A DNA stretch of 64,000 nt from CAIYYO01 sp049299895 (GCA_049299895.1 JBAQYF010000009.1:60383-124382); one strand, 5' to 3'. Shown: positions 35,373-44,777, counted from the first letter of the stretch. A program made the numbers and translations. Notes: a model not told the origin generated them from the letters alone.

Positions 35373-36509
35373 ATGCAGCAGCAGACACTCAAAGAAGCGC
35401 TCGGATGGGATAAGGGCAAAGATCCGTTCACACTAGAACTGGTCACAGACGTCGTTGTGGGCCATAAGAAGCTTTATAGCGACCTATATGACAACATAAA
35501 GAACGGCAAGAGAATGCTCCTCGTGACAGGCCCCTACGGCGCCGGAAAGTCTTTTTCGTTGACATATCTTAGGACCAAGCCCCCTAAAGACACGGTTTTC
35601 GTCTATCTGACGGGCGATTATAACCGCGAGGAAGTGATAAAGAACATTGTTGTCACCGTGCACAACCTGGATCCGTATGTCACAAAAAAGAAATTTTTCG
35701 GATTGTTGACAGAAAAAATGCTTGTCAACGCTCCCGAGGTCACGGAGAATATGTTGCCCGACTATGTCAACAATAAACTCGAAGGGAAAAAGCTTGTTTT
35801 TGTCTGGGATGACATACAAAGGGTCAAGAACGCAGACCTCGTGGGCATATGCGTCGTATTGTTCGAGCACACCGACTCCTGCATCATATTATGCGGCCTG
35901 AAAGAGGGCATATCCCTGCTTGAGAACGAAGTCTCGTTCCTAAATCGTGGTATGCAGGAGCTGGAGCCGGAGTTTCTCGCAAGCGAGGACTTAAAGGAAT
36001 TGATTAAAAAAAGGGTGGAGTGGGTTGGTGGTGTAGGGTATAAACCCTTCACGGAGGAGGCCGTTACATATCTCGCGACCCGGTTTACGGGTGCGAGGGA
36101 CCTCCTCAACATATGCAGCGACGTACTCATACAGCTTGAAAAGGAGTATAATACGGGCGGAGGCACGAAAATACCTGTCGCGGATATGGCCTATATAGAG
36201 AACCTATTCAAGGAAAGACTGGAGAAAGACGTGGTTAATACTGAAGCAATCAAGGGGGAAGATATAAGAAAGAAACTCTCGGGTCTAGAGATGCAGATAT
36301 TCGACGCCCTGATAAAGAACGAGTCTAAAACGTCCCCCCAGCTCGTAGAAGACCTGAAAAAGGACCGCGGCACGATAGCAAAAACGATCGAGCGTATGAT
36401 GACGAAATATCCCGGGATGATACTGATCGAGAAAGTAGAAGGAAAAAGACGCCCTGAGAATTCCTACCGCATAGTCGAAGACATTAAGCGGGTCTATGCG
36501 AGCAGGTGA
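35373..36509 (+). CDS. AAA+/STAND-like ATPase with C-terminal winged helix
   Basis: 378 residues. Walker A GPYGAGKS at 53-60, Walker B VFVWDDIQ near 143, sensor-like CIILCGLKEG, a helical lid (FTGARDLLNICSDVLIQLEKEY), and a winged-helix C-terminus (LSGLEMQIFDALIKNESKTS ... TIAKTIERMM ... PENSYRI). The order resembles Orc1/Cdc6-type and related archaeal DNA-binding ATPases, but motifs are too diverged for a firm name. The seven iterons directly upstream make it a candidate sequence-specific DNA-binding protein, either self-regulating or initiating replication of an integrated element. Its own coding region has four more heptamers. Confidence 0.7.
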   Translation: MQQQTLKEALGWDKGKDPFTLELVTDVVVGHKKLYSDLYDNIKNGKRMLLVTGPYGAGKSFSLTYLRTKPPKDTVFVYLTGDYNREEVIKNIVVTVHNLDPYVTKKKFFGLLTEKMLVNAPEVTENMLPDYVNNKLEGKKLVFVWDDIQRVKNADLVGICVVLFEHTDSCIILCGLKEGISLLENEVSFLNRGMQELEPEFLASEDLKELIKKRVEWVGGVGYKPFTEEAVTYLATRFTGARDLLNICSDVLIQLEKEYNTGGGTKIPVADMAYIENLFKERLEKDVVNTEAIKGEDIRKKLSGLEMQIFDALIKNESKTSPQLVEDLKKDRGTIAKTIERMMTKYPGMILIEKVEGKRRPENSYRIVEDIKRVYASR

Positions 36510-36512
36510 GGC

Positions 36513-37031
36513 CTACTCGATATCTGCGACCCCGCCTGCTTCGAAGATCGCATCCAAAGACGCGAGAGTCAGGTCCTCCAATAGTCTCTTCTCGCTTGCT
36601 TTCTTTTTTATCTGGATGGTGTACATGGCATCGGTTACGCCTGCTTCCCTGAGGATGTCCTCGACTTTTGCCCCTGCCTTTTCTGCGAATTTTTCATCTA
36701 TCCCTTCTGCCCCCATGAATGCAAGAGCCTTTAACCCTTCATCCAGCGCGGACGGGATGAATGAGACGACGACTGATTTATCTTTGCTTTCGCCCCTCCC
36801 GGAACCTGATAATGTGACTCCTGACTTCTTCCATTCCAGGACGTTTATGTTATTCACTCCGAGCGTTTTAAGGGAATCCTTTACTTCGTCCAGCCTTCCG
36901 CTCCTGACCTGCAGGGTTATCTCCCTTCCGACAAGAGACATCTGCAGGACTCCTGTCTTAGGCAGGCATTTCAGTATTTTTTCTATATCTCCGCCGGAGT
37001 ATGAGCCGCTTAAGGCAATTGAATGTTTCAT
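36513..37031 (-). CDS. Uncharacterised soluble protein
   Basis: 172 residues, not recognised. Begins MKHSIALSGSYSGGDIEKI; an N-terminal alpha/beta part (VLQMSLVGREITLQVRSGRLDEV) is followed by a segment with VVVSFIPSALDEGLKALAFMG, a helix-rich part, then TDAMYTIQIKKKA. No Cys clusters, no membrane segment. Convergent with the AAA+ gene, ending three bases away; divergent from the methyltransferase gene. Confidence 0.55.
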   Translation of the reverse strand: MKHSIALSGSYSGGDIEKILKCLPKTGVLQMSLVGREITLQVRSGRLDEVKDSLKTLGVNNINVLEWKKSGVTLSGSGRGESKDKSVVVSFIPSALDEGLKALAFMGAEGIDEKFAEKAGAKVEDILREAGVTDAMYTIQIKKKASEKRLLEDLTLASLDAIFEAGGVADIE

Positions 37032-37097
37032 TTTCTCTCTTATTCATGCATAAACTTAAATAACTATATCAAAGTATAGAGATATAAATACTGGACA

Positions 37098-37685
37098 ATG
37101 GTTTACTACTACAAAGACTGCGCATTCGACACGCCCCCCGGCGTCTACGAACCAAAGGAGGACTCTGCGCTCCTGGCAGACAACCTGCAAACAGAAAAAG
37201 GAGACTGCGTCCTGGACATGGGATGCGGAAGCGGCATACAGGCAATAATCGCATCCCGGAAAGCAAAAAAAGTCCTGGCCGCGGACATAAACCCCCTGGC
37301 GATAGAAACGGCAAGGAGGAACGCCGAAACAAACAACGCGGAAAACATCGAATACAGGATAAGCGACCTCTTTGAGAACATAAAAGAAAACGAAAGATTC
37401 GACCAGATCATATTCAATCCCCCATACGTTCCGTCAGACGAAAACGACATGGAAGCAAAAGCATGGTCAGGCGGAATCATGGGGAGAGAGATCATCGACC
37501 GGTTCATTGAAAATGCGCCAATGCACCTCACGGAAAAAGGGCGTATACAATTCCTGGTATCAAGCGTAAACGACCTACAGGACATAATTAAAAAGCTCAA
37601 GAAAAAGAACCTTGAAACAAAGATTGTTGCCAGCCAAAAACTGTGGTTCGAGGAATTATTCATCCTCCTGGCAAAACGTATTTAA
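37098..37685 (+). CDS. HemK2/Mtq2-like glutamine methyltransferase
   Basis: 195 residues. Class I SAM-dependent fold: VLDMGCGSGIQAIIA (SAM site), ADINPLAIETARRNA, and the glutamine/asparagine motif IIFNPPYVPSDEN. The short form without the N-terminal PrmC helical domain is the archaeal/eukaryotic type that methylates the GGQ glutamine of release factor aRF1. GATATAAATA lies just before the start, rather close for TATA; a weaker CTTAAATAA is near 37056. Confidence 0.8.
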   Translation: MVYYYKDCAFDTPPGVYEPKEDSALLADNLQTEKGDCVLDMGCGSGIQAIIASRKAKKVLAADINPLAIETARRNAETNNAENIEYRISDLFENIKENERFDQIIFNPPYVPSDENDMEAKAWSGGIMGREIIDRFIENAPMHLTEKGRIQFLVSSVNDLQDIIKKLKKKNLETKIVASQKLWFEELFILLAKRI

Positions 37686-37731
37686 GGAAAAAACAATAAC
37701 AAATTAACATAGCATAAAAACACAAACCAAC

Positions 37732-38472
37732 ATGAAAAGACCAGTGAAGCTATTAACTCTGTTTTTCTTCCTTTCCCAGCAGGTCCATGCAGACATACTG
37801 GCTACCATAGGTGGAGTTAACGCCCTCTTATATGGCGTAGCTGCAGGAATAGCCGCCCTCATGATAGCCCGGCATGCAGTCAAGTGGAAAACTGCGGAAA
37901 ACCCGGGCGACCGGGAAGCTGCGAAGAAGGGGATGATTAACGTCATACTGGCGCTCGTACTGATAATGATTGCAGCAGCTCTGGTGGGAGTTGCTTTCGT
38001 CAAACCCCCCGAGCCGGAGGCGCCGCCCACGACCACGATGAAAAACGTAACCTATCGCACGACAACTACTCTAACAAAGACCACTACGACAACTACGACG
38101 ACAACTACTACGATTCCCCCTGAAAAGCTCCTCACCGCAGAAAACCTCGTAAACTGTATAAACTCAAAGAACGGTCGCCTGGACTCAATCGTCCCTGTTT
38201 CCGGATGCCCGCAATGTCGTCTCATAAAATGCAAGGTCTTCGGAAAAGAAACAGATCCTCCCGTAGGTCCGGGACTGCCTCAATATTATAGGATGAACAG
38301 AAGAGCAGTCACGGTTGGACCATTCTTTATCAGAGCAGACGGGAGTGCAAAGGCCGGCTGTCATACGATGCCCCAATTAAATGATTTTTTCGGATGCGAT
38401 CTTGTGCCTGTTCCGGGGCACGAATACAAACTATGCCGAGAAGACCTTGGACCAATAGTTATGGACTGCTAG
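37732..38472 (+). CDS. VirB2-like pilin fused to a thioredoxin-like CxxC domain
   Basis: 246 residues. Signal (to about HADIL, residue 21), then a two-helix VirB2/TrbC-type pilin core: LLYGVAAGIAALMIARHAV, the polar loop KTAENPGDREAAKKG, and MINVILALVLIMIAAAL. A Thr tract (about 100-127) leads to a C-terminal domain with CPQC at 159-162, AGCHTMPQL and CDLVPVPGHEYKLC, which aligns with thioredoxin-like domains of the VKOR-associated type. Probably exported and membrane-held, with a disulfide-active or metal-binding head. Six bases before scpB. Paralogues at 39103, 49503 and 51269. Confidence 0.7.
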   Translation: MKRPVKLLTLFFFLSQQVHADILATIGGVNALLYGVAAGIAALMIARHAVKWKTAENPGDREAAKKGMINVILALVLIMIAAALVGVAFVKPPEPEAPPTTTMKNVTYRTTTTLTKTTTTTTTTTTTIPPEKLLTAENLVNCINSKNGRLDSIVPVSGCPQCRLIKCKVFGKETDPPVGPGLPQYYRMNRRAVTVGPFFIRADGSAKAGCHTMPQLNDFFGCDLVPVPGHEYKLCREDLGPIVMDC

Positions 38473-38478
38473 AATAAA

Positions 38479-39057
38479 ATGACCGACGAGAACAAAAACT
38501 TAATAGAGGCCGCATTGTTTGTTTCAGGAAAGATACTCACACTGCAAGACCTTGCCCGATTATGTCTTTCAGGGAGCCTGGGCCAGATAAGGAAAACCCT
38601 GGAAGATCTCCAGAAAGAATATGAACTGAAAGACTCGAGCATAGAGATATACGAATCGAACGGAGGATACGGCATGCGAGTCAAAAGGGTCTACGAAGAC
38701 AAAGTAATACACCTGGTACCAGACACGGACATGGCCCCGGCGGTGCTGAAAACACTGGCACTCATCGCCTACACCCAGCCGATAAAACAATCGGAAGTGA
38801 TCAAACTGCGCGGCAACGGCGCATACAAGTACATAGAGAAACTAAAAGACATAGAGCTGATCGAGACTCACAAGAGCAGCAGGACCAAGATAATAACCGT
38901 CACGAACAAGTTCAAGGAATATTTCCACATACAGGAAGTAAAGGAAATGTTCAAAGACATAAAACCGCCAGAAGGCGCAGAGGACCTGACCGCCCAGAAG
39001 CATCTTGAAACAGAGGAATCAAAAGAAGAGAACACCAACTTCGAGATGAGCAAATAA
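38479..39057 (+). CDS. scpB: Segregation and condensation protein B
   Basis: 192 residues. Two winged-helix domains: NLIEAALFVSGKILTLQDLARL at the start and VLKTLALIAYTQPIKQSEVIKLRG in the middle, with YGMRVK and KYIEKLKDIELIETHK typical of ScpB. Works with ScpA and SMC in chromosome folding; scpA and smc are not in the window. The acidic tail (EEGAEDL...) is variable. A decayed second copy lies at 39947-40523. Confidence 0.88.
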   Translation: MTDENKNLIEAALFVSGKILTLQDLARLCLSGSLGQIRKTLEDLQKEYELKDSSIEIYESNGGYGMRVKRVYEDKVIHLVPDTDMAPAVLKTLALIAYTQPIKQSEVIKLRGNGAYKYIEKLKDIELIETHKSSRTKIITVTNKFKEYFHIQEVKEMFKDIKPPEGAEDLTAQKHLETEESKEENTNFEMSK

Positions 39058-39102
39058 ACCTGCGTGAACTAAAACGTAAAACGATAACAATCCCCTGTAA
39101 AA

Positions 39103-39817
39103 ATGAAACGATACCTAATACTCCAATTGATTTTATTACTTTCTCTGAATGCATACGCTGACATATTGGACACATTGGGCGGCATCAACACCCTCCTCTA
39201 CGGAGTGGCGGCAGGTATTGCGGCTCTCATGATAATAATGCATAATTAAATTTAAGACTGCTGATAATGCGAACGACCGGGAAGAATCAAAGAAGGGGAT
39301 GATAAACGTAATACTCGCGATCATACTAATAATGATAGCAGCAACGTTAGTCTCTCTTGTCTTCAGAAAGCCGATTGAGCCAGACGCCCCACCCGTGACT
39401 ACTACTACGACTATGTATGTTCCAGTCACAACCACTACACCTAAGGTGACTACCACTTCCACGACAACCTCGACCACTACTACGACGTTAGACCCTGCAA
39501 CGCTGCTGACCCCTACAAACCTTGCTAAATGCATTAATAGGGCAGGAGGGAAACTTATTTCGGACCCTCCGAGATGCGTACCCTGCCAGCACCAGAGAGC
39601 GGTGTTCGTAAAGGATGCTGCGGACGGGCAGGCAGCTTATGACCGCCTCGACAAACCCACCCCGAGCGGGGGCATACCTCGTTGGGAATTCACAAAAAAT
39701 GGAGAATTTAAGAAGACAATTGGATGCCAAAGTTTAAAGTCGCTAAATAGCAAATCCATGTTCGACTGTAAGCTGGTGCCGATTCCGGGGCACACCTACC
39801 TAACATGTTTTGAATAA
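39103..39817 (+). pseudogene. Second pilin-thioredoxin gene, frameshifted
   Basis: Starts MKRYLILQ and follows the 37732 gene closely (ADILDTLGGINTLLYGVAAGIAALMI) but meets TAA at about 39247, where two bases appear to be lost in the inter-helix loop; homology resumes in another frame (KFKTADNANDREESKKGMIN) and runs to 39817 through a Thr tract, a CVPC motif, GGIPRWEF, GCQSLKSL and CKLVPIPGHTYLTC. Only one change breaks it, so a sequencing error or programmed shift is possible. The intact downstream frame argues for recent loss or error. Confidence 0.75.
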
Positions 39818-39870
39818 AATGAAAAACCCTAAGAATTTCCGGTTTTGGGGATGATTACCCTGTCGTATTA

Positions 39871-40523
39871 TGCCTCTGTTCCAAGGCATGAATACAAAGA
39901 ATGCAGAGAAGACCTAAAACCCATAATTATGGACTGCTAGAATAAAATGACCTGCGAGAACAAAAAGATACTAGAATCGGCTTATCGTTTCAGGAAAAAT
40001 TCTTACACTGGAAGATATGGTCCGGCTCTGTCGCTCCGGGAACTTAGGTCAGAATAGAAAGACCCCGGACGCGCTCTAGAATGAATGCCCGGCAAAAGAC
40101 GCCCGTATGGCAATATATGAAGCGACGGGCTACAGAATGCGCTTCAAACCTCAATAAGACAAAGTGATGCAACTGATCCTGGGAATGCCTCCTGCAATGC
40201 TTAAGACGTTCTCTCTGATAGCGTACACGCAGCCGACTAAATAACCCGCGCAATCAAGCTTCGCAGTGATGGCGCATACAAATACCTAGAGATTAAAAGA
40301 CATAAAGCTTATCGAAACTCACAAGAGCAGCAGGACCAAGACAATAACAGTCACGAACTAATTTAAGGACAATTTTCACCTACCTGAAGTAATGGGAGTA
40401 TTAAAAGATATAAAGCCGCCGGATGGTGCAGAAGAACTGACGGTTTGGAATCCTCTTGAAGCGGGCGAAGAAAAGAAAGGAGAAACAATAGATGAGAACA
40501 CAAATTTTGAGATAAGCAAATAA
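39871..40523 (+). pseudogene. Decayed tandem copy of pilin tail plus scpB
   Basis: The block 38405-39057 (last 68 bases of the 37732 gene, then scpB) recurs here at a constant offset of 1466 bases with many substitutions and indels. Recognisable pieces: the tail ending in GGACTGCTAG at 39931-39940, ATG at 39947, TTTCAGGAAA, CTCACAAGAGCAGCAGG, and the end TTTGAGATAAGCAAATAA. Frameshifts and stops prevent a full product. It shows that the pilin-scpB pair was once duplicated in tandem. Confidence 0.85.
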
Positions 40524-40557
40524 AAAGAATAAAAAAGATATGAAAGACCTCAGTCTT

Positions 40558-41739
40558 TCATTCCACGTGCACTCTCTTCAGGTCGATATCGTCTCCCAGC
40601 AGGTTTATGAACTGCTCGGCCGACCGCTCTATGTCCTTCGACTGGGTGATGTATCTTCCGACGATCAGTATGTCGGCTCCTTCCTTCAATGCCTCAGGTG
40701 CGGTGTCGGGCTCTATTCCTCCGGCAACTGCTATGTACATGTTCGGGAAGTCTTTCTTTATCTTTCCTATCAGTTCGAAGCGGTGCTTCTGTTTGCTCTC
40801 CGAGTCCACGCTCCTGTGCAGTATCGCAATATCGGGCGCTTCCTTGAGGGACGAGAGCATCTTGACAGGGTCTACTACGTTCATAGTGTCTATTACTGCG
40901 TAGATCCCCAGCCTCTTTGCTTCGTAGATAAATTTGTCTATTACCTCGATTGTCGCAAGGCCTGACACTACTACTGCATCCGCGGTCTCGTCAAATGACA
41001 TGTCCACTTCAAGCTGCCCGACGTCCAGTGTCTTTAAGTCCGCTATGATGAACGCGTCTTTTGCGTACTGCCGCAGTTCGGAAATGACTTTTACTCCGTA
41101 CTTCTTTATCAGCGGCGTTCCTGCTTCAAGTATTATCTTGTCGCTCTTCGGAAGCTCTTCCAGAACTTTCTTTGTCTTCTCCAGGTCGGGTGCGTCTAGC
41201 GCTATCTGCAGGTACGGTGCGTTCCACTTTGGAAGCCTTGGAGCCCTGAAACCCATTATGGGGTGGGTTGCCCTGTCTTTGTCGAACATTATCTTCTCCA
41301 GCGTCGGCTGGTCGTTAAGCGCCCTCTTTATGGCAAGTTTTGTTGCCCCGTAGTTGTATTGGTAGATCTTGCGGAAGTCCTTTGCTTCGGGGTGTATGAA
41401 TACCGAGCATATTATGACCCATTCGTCTACTTTGTCCCTGGGTATTATTCCTTCTTCGACCGCGTCGGCAACTGCCTTTGCGACGGCCGCCTGTGCAGGT
41501 CCGAATATCTTGGTCACGTCTTCCATGCCCGCTGCGGTAACCTTTGGAACTATCAATGTGTAGGGCTTGCAGGGGAGATTCGGCCTGATAACCGATAGGA
41601 GGGGCGTGTGCCCGTGGGAGAGGTTCGTCATCCCGTGCGCGAACGCTTCCCCTATGACTCCTTCTTTTTCGCCTATCATCAAGTCGATATGTGCTACTTC
41701 ATTATCTTTTCCGACGAGCGCTTCACCTATTTTGTACAT
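40558..41739 (-). CDS. fae-hps: Bifunctional Fae-Hps (formaldehyde-activating enzyme / hexulose-6-phosphate synthase)
   Basis: 393 residues. N-terminal Fae domain, about 1-160 (GEALVGKDNEVAHIDLMIG, FAHGMTNLSHGHTPLLSVI, with the conserved His). C-terminal Hps TIM barrel, about 175-393 (LQIALDAPDLEKTKKVLEEL, DAFIIADLKTLDVG, VAGGIEPDTAPEALKEGADI). In archaea lacking the oxidative pentose pathway this fusion makes ribulose-5-phosphate from hexose phosphate and binds the released formaldehyde to tetrahydromethanopterin. Ribosome site GGTAG; ACATATATTTC at about 41775-41785 may be its TATA. Confidence 0.93.
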   Translation of the reverse strand: MYKIGEALVGKDNEVAHIDLMIGEKEGVIGEAFAHGMTNLSHGHTPLLSVIRPNLPCKPYTLIVPKVTAAGMEDVTKIFGPAQAAVAKAVADAVEEGIIPRDKVDEWVIICSVFIHPEAKDFRKIYQYNYGATKLAIKRALNDQPTLEKIMFDKDRATHPIMGFRAPRLPKWNAPYLQIALDAPDLEKTKKVLEELPKSDKIILEAGTPLIKKYGVKVISELRQYAKDAFIIADLKTLDVGQLEVDMSFDETADAVVVSGLATIEVIDKFIYEAKRLGIYAVIDTMNVVDPVKMLSSLKEAPDIAILHRSVDSESKQKHRFELIGKIKKDFPNMYIAVAGGIEPDTAPEALKEGADILIVGRYITQSKDIERSAEQFINLLGDDIDLKRVHVE

Positions 41740-41995
41740 CTTCTCTACCTTCTTATTTGATTGTTATAAGTGAAATATATGTGGTCTTAGGGATTTAAAT
41801 CACGCTTTATTCTCCCCCGACAGCTTTTATGCCTTCTGAAACACGGATCAAAAACACCCATAAGAATGAACCAAAGAGCTTGATGCCCCCTGTTACGCGG
41901 TCGATTTGGGCGGGTTGATCTGCTAAAAGAAAAATATGCTATAATAATAATAATAATGAAAAAGAAGAAGGAAGTTTTTGACCTATTCTCAATGA

Positions 41996-42541
41996 TCATT
42001 CCTTTTTGGCACCCGGCACTTTTTTCGTCCTGCCCTTCAGTAAAACCCATACTGCCAGTATCAGAACCAACACAGCCGCAATGTATAACAGATTGTTCAT
42101 GGATGCAGGCCCGGTTTCTTGGCTTCCCATGGTAGACGAAGTGGATTGAATATCCGGTTCAGTGCTCTCTTGTGTGACTATGGTAGTTTGAGGCGTCGTC
42201 TCCGCTCCCGTCTCTTTCTGGCTCAGCGGCAGCGCAGGCACCTGCAGGATTGTAATCTCCGGCCCCTTCATCGCTTTCTGGGTGTGAGTAGTTGCTTGTG
42301 CAATCTTGTCCTCAGGCATCAGCTTTTTTGGATTCGTTCCATTATCCCACGGTGCTGCGGCCGGCTGGGGCGGTGCGATAGCAAGCTTTTCGGCAGTCTG
42401 CGCCGGAGCATCTCCTGAGACGGTCTCTCCCGCGGCTAACGAGACAATAGCCGATAAAACAACAGCCAAAATGATCAATTTCATATTAATCGCGGCCATT
42501 CCTTTTAGACTAGTTATTTTTTTCATTTTCTTTCTCCTCAT
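41996..42541 (-). CDS. Secreted, C-terminally anchored low-complexity protein
   Basis: 181 residues; starts at 42526 or 42484 are also possible. Signal-like segment (MKLIILAVVLSAIVSLAAG), Ala/Pro/Thr/Gln-rich middle without cysteines, and a C-terminal membrane helix (LLYIAAVLVLILAVWVLL) with a basic tail (KGRTKKVPGAKKE). One base after the Cys-rich gene, so expressed with it. Possibly a spacer or pseudo-stalk. The 243-base gap downstream (41753-41995) has only a short TAA repeat near 41940. Confidence 0.6.
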   Translation of the reverse strand: MRRKKMKKITSLKGMAAINMKLIILAVVLSAIVSLAAGETVSGDAPAQTAEKLAIAPPQPAAAPWDNGTNPKKLMPEDKIAQATTHTQKAMKGPEITILQVPALPLSQKETGAETTPQTTIVTQESTEPDIQSTSSTMGSQETGPASMNNLLYIAAVLVLILAVWVLLKGRTKKVPGAKKE

Positions 42542-42542
42542 T

Positions 42543-44777
42543 TTAATTGCTGCAGCAGCATGTGCCGATATCCAAGCCCGAACACGACCCGGTCAAATGT
42601 ACCAAAGGATACTGGCAGACCGAATAAAAGCAGGTGTAATAAGGCCAGCCCGCAGTGCCGCATACGCTGGGGCACGACTTTGCCGTTGTAGCACAGTCAT
42701 CCGGGCAGTTCTGTGCATTCTCTCCGTCCGAGGAACTGCAGTATCCGTTGCCGCAGTTCGTGCAGCAGCAGGAGCCTTCCCCTAATCCGGAACAGGAACC
42801 CGTGCTTTTACGGAAAGGCGCCGAGCAAGTTGATGAGCCGCAGCTATAGAACTTGTAGCCGCTGCCTCCGCAGGCATAATCGCATCCGATAGAATTCGCA
42901 AGGGTCGTAGTCGTGGTCGATCCTCCGTTAGTGCAGCAGCACTGGCTACCCCCTCCTAGTCCGCCGCATTCCCCGGCGATGGGAACGAAAGGGGACTGGC
43001 AGGTATTGTAATCGCAATTGTAATATCTATAGCCTTTATCGGAGCAGGCCTTATTGCAGATTGTCGTCGTTCCTCCCGAGTCCTTGCAGAATCCTGTTGT
43101 TGTGTCGCATGTTTCGTAAGGATAGCAGTATCCCGGCCAGTTTGTGCTGTCGTGGCAGCATGGTTCTCCATCGGTGTCAATGGTATCATAGCAGCCCCCT
43201 CCTCCCCCGCCTGTGCAATATTGTCCAACTTGGAAATTTGGCGTCGTTCCGCAGTAGCTTTGTGATACCTGGCATTCGCATTGTCCGTTGACGCATTGCC
43301 CTATGTTGCATCCGTCGCAGCATCCGAATACTCCTGGAGGGCATTGAGTAGAACATGCCTGCGAGCATTCGTCGTGGTCTGTGCAGGCTGTTCCTCCGAG
43401 TGTTGTAGTAGTTGTTGTTGCTCCGGTGCATTGTGCCCATACTTGAATCGCGGGGTTGGCGCAGTATGTTTCTGATCTTACGCATTGGCATGTTCCCTGG
43501 ACGCATTGTCCTATGTCGCATCCGCTGCAGCATCCGAATATGCCTTCCGGGCAGTTGCTGTTGCAGGCCCTGGAGCATTCGTCGTGGTCCGAGCAGCTCC
43601 CCGAATCAACGCATACTCCGTTGTCGCATTTTTGTCCTTGCGGGCAGTCAGAGTTTATCGTGCATCCTCCCTGAGGGTCATCCACGCATGTTTGGGTTGC
43701 CGTGTCGCATATTTGGCCCCCCCAGCATTCTTGGTATGCCGAGTCCTGGTTCACGCAGCATAATGTGTTGTCATCGGCTAATGCCGTGTAACACCAGTTG
43801 TTTGCTGCTCCGGTGCATTGTGCCCATACTTGAATCGCGGGGTTGGCGCAGTATGTTTCTGATCTTACGCATTGGCATGTTCCCTGGACGCATTGTCCTA
43901 TGTCGCATCCGCTGCAGCATCCGAATACTCCTGGAGGGCATTGAGTAGAACATGCCTGCGAGCATTCGTCGTGGTCTGTACATCCTCCCGCTCCAAGCGT
44001 AGTCCCGAAGTTTGCTCCCGCATTCAGTAGTATCGTCCCGATAATTTCATTTGATTTGGATCCTTTTGTGTACAACTTGCCCGACAGGTCTTTTTCGTTT
44101 GTCTTGGCATAGTCTACTATGTCTGACAATTCATTGTCCGAAAATTTCGTCCCCTTTTCAATCCTGTCCCGGTATATGACAAAATATACCCTGTTGTATT
44201 CTTCGGTAGAGATGGTCTTATCCTTGAAATAGTTCTCATCAGTGTTATCGGGTGTCAGGCCTTCGCAGTCTCTGCATGTTTCCGGCGTTTCTTTTGGCGG
44301 GTCGCATGTTCCGTCGTTGTTGCATGTGCAGTCGGCGGGGCAGTTTTGCATTGTTTCTCCAGACGAGGGGTTGCACCATCCGTCTATGTTGCATCCGTTT
44401 GGTTGTGTTGTTGGTGTTGTTCCTCCTTTGCAGCATGGGTCATTTATGATTTTTCCGAGGCTTGGGCCGGTGGGTCCTTCTATGCATCTTTGCCCGGGGT
44501 TTTTCGTGGAGCACTGCCCTATTGCTGTTCCGTCACTGCATGGACCCTGTGATCCTTTGTATACGCATTTGTTCCTCACGCAGTCGAAATTCGCCCCCTG
44601 GACGTTCACGCATTCGATCATTCCTGTGCAGCGTGCAAGATTCCCGTTCTCATCGCACTGGTATTGGCTGTTATCGTTGTTATCCTGGCTGTCGTCGATT
44701 ATCACTGCACCAAAAGAGATCAAAGAAAAAATAATTATGGTCGTCATTCCTCCTAAAAGAACCCAGTTTCTTTTCAT
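42543..44777 (-). CDS. Large secreted Cys-rich modular protein
   Basis: 744 residues: one N-terminal hydrophobic anchor (WVLLGGMTTIIIFSLISFGA), then very many Cys. Modules: C-N-D-GxC-DP type (CNNDGTCDPPKETPETCRDC); three copies of a unit with CTDHDECSQACSTQCPPG, FGCCSGCDIGQC and ETYCANPAIQVWAQC; and three C-terminal units with CPSVCG/Y..C..S.C..P / GSCSGL..G.CCC. Two module copies are identical in DNA over about 121 bases (43420-43540 and 43807-43927). Thr tracts join modules. Probably a disulfide-rich fibre or adhesin. No catalytic domain recognised. Confidence 0.75.
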   Translation of the reverse strand: MKRNWVLLGGMTTIIIFSLISFGAVIIDDSQDNNDNSQYQCDENGNLARCTGMIECVNVQGANFDCVRNKCVYKGSQGPCSDGTAIGQCSTKNPGQRCIEGPTGPSLGKIINDPCCKGGTTPTTQPNGCNIDGWCNPSSGETMQNCPADCTCNNDGTCDPPKETPETCRDCEGLTPDNTDENYFKDKTISTEEYNRVYFVIYRDRIEKGTKFSDNELSDIVDYAKTNEKDLSGKLYTKGSKSNEIIGTILLNAGANFGTTLGAGGCTDHDECSQACSTQCPPGVFGCCSGCDIGQCVQGTCQCVRSETYCANPAIQVWAQCTGAANNWCYTALADDNTLCCVNQDSAYQECWGGQICDTATQTCVDDPQGGCTINSDCPQGQKCDNGVCVDSGSCSDHDECSRACNSNCPEGIFGCCSGCDIGQCVQGTCQCVRSETYCANPAIQVWAQCTGATTTTTTLGGTACTDHDECSQACSTQCPPGVFGCCDGCNIGQCVNGQCECQVSQSYCGTTPNFQVGQYCTGGGGGGCYDTIDTDGEPCCHDSTNWPGYCYPYETCDTTTGFCKDSGGTTTICNKACSDKGYRYYNCDYNTCQSPFVPIAGECGGLGGGSQCCCTNGGSTTTTTLANSIGCDYACGGSGYKFYSCGSSTCSAPFRKSTGSCSGLGEGSCCCTNCGNGYCSSSDGENAQNCPDDCATTAKSCPSVCGTAGWPYYTCFYSVCQYPLVHLTGSCSGLDIGTCCCSN

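Noticed and set aside
38080..38130. ACT/ACG-rich tracts as DNA repeats
   Set aside because: They encode the Thr linkers of exported proteins; codons vary as expected for a protein-level feature.
41936..41956. TAA trinucleotide run as a functional repeat
   Set aside because: Short AT-rich microsatellite in a spacer, no further support.
43412..43948. Plus-strand open frames opposite the large Cys-rich gene
   Set aside because: They are antisense shadows. Cys-rich codons read in reverse give open, Cys/Ser/Arg-rich frames with no domain and no promoter.
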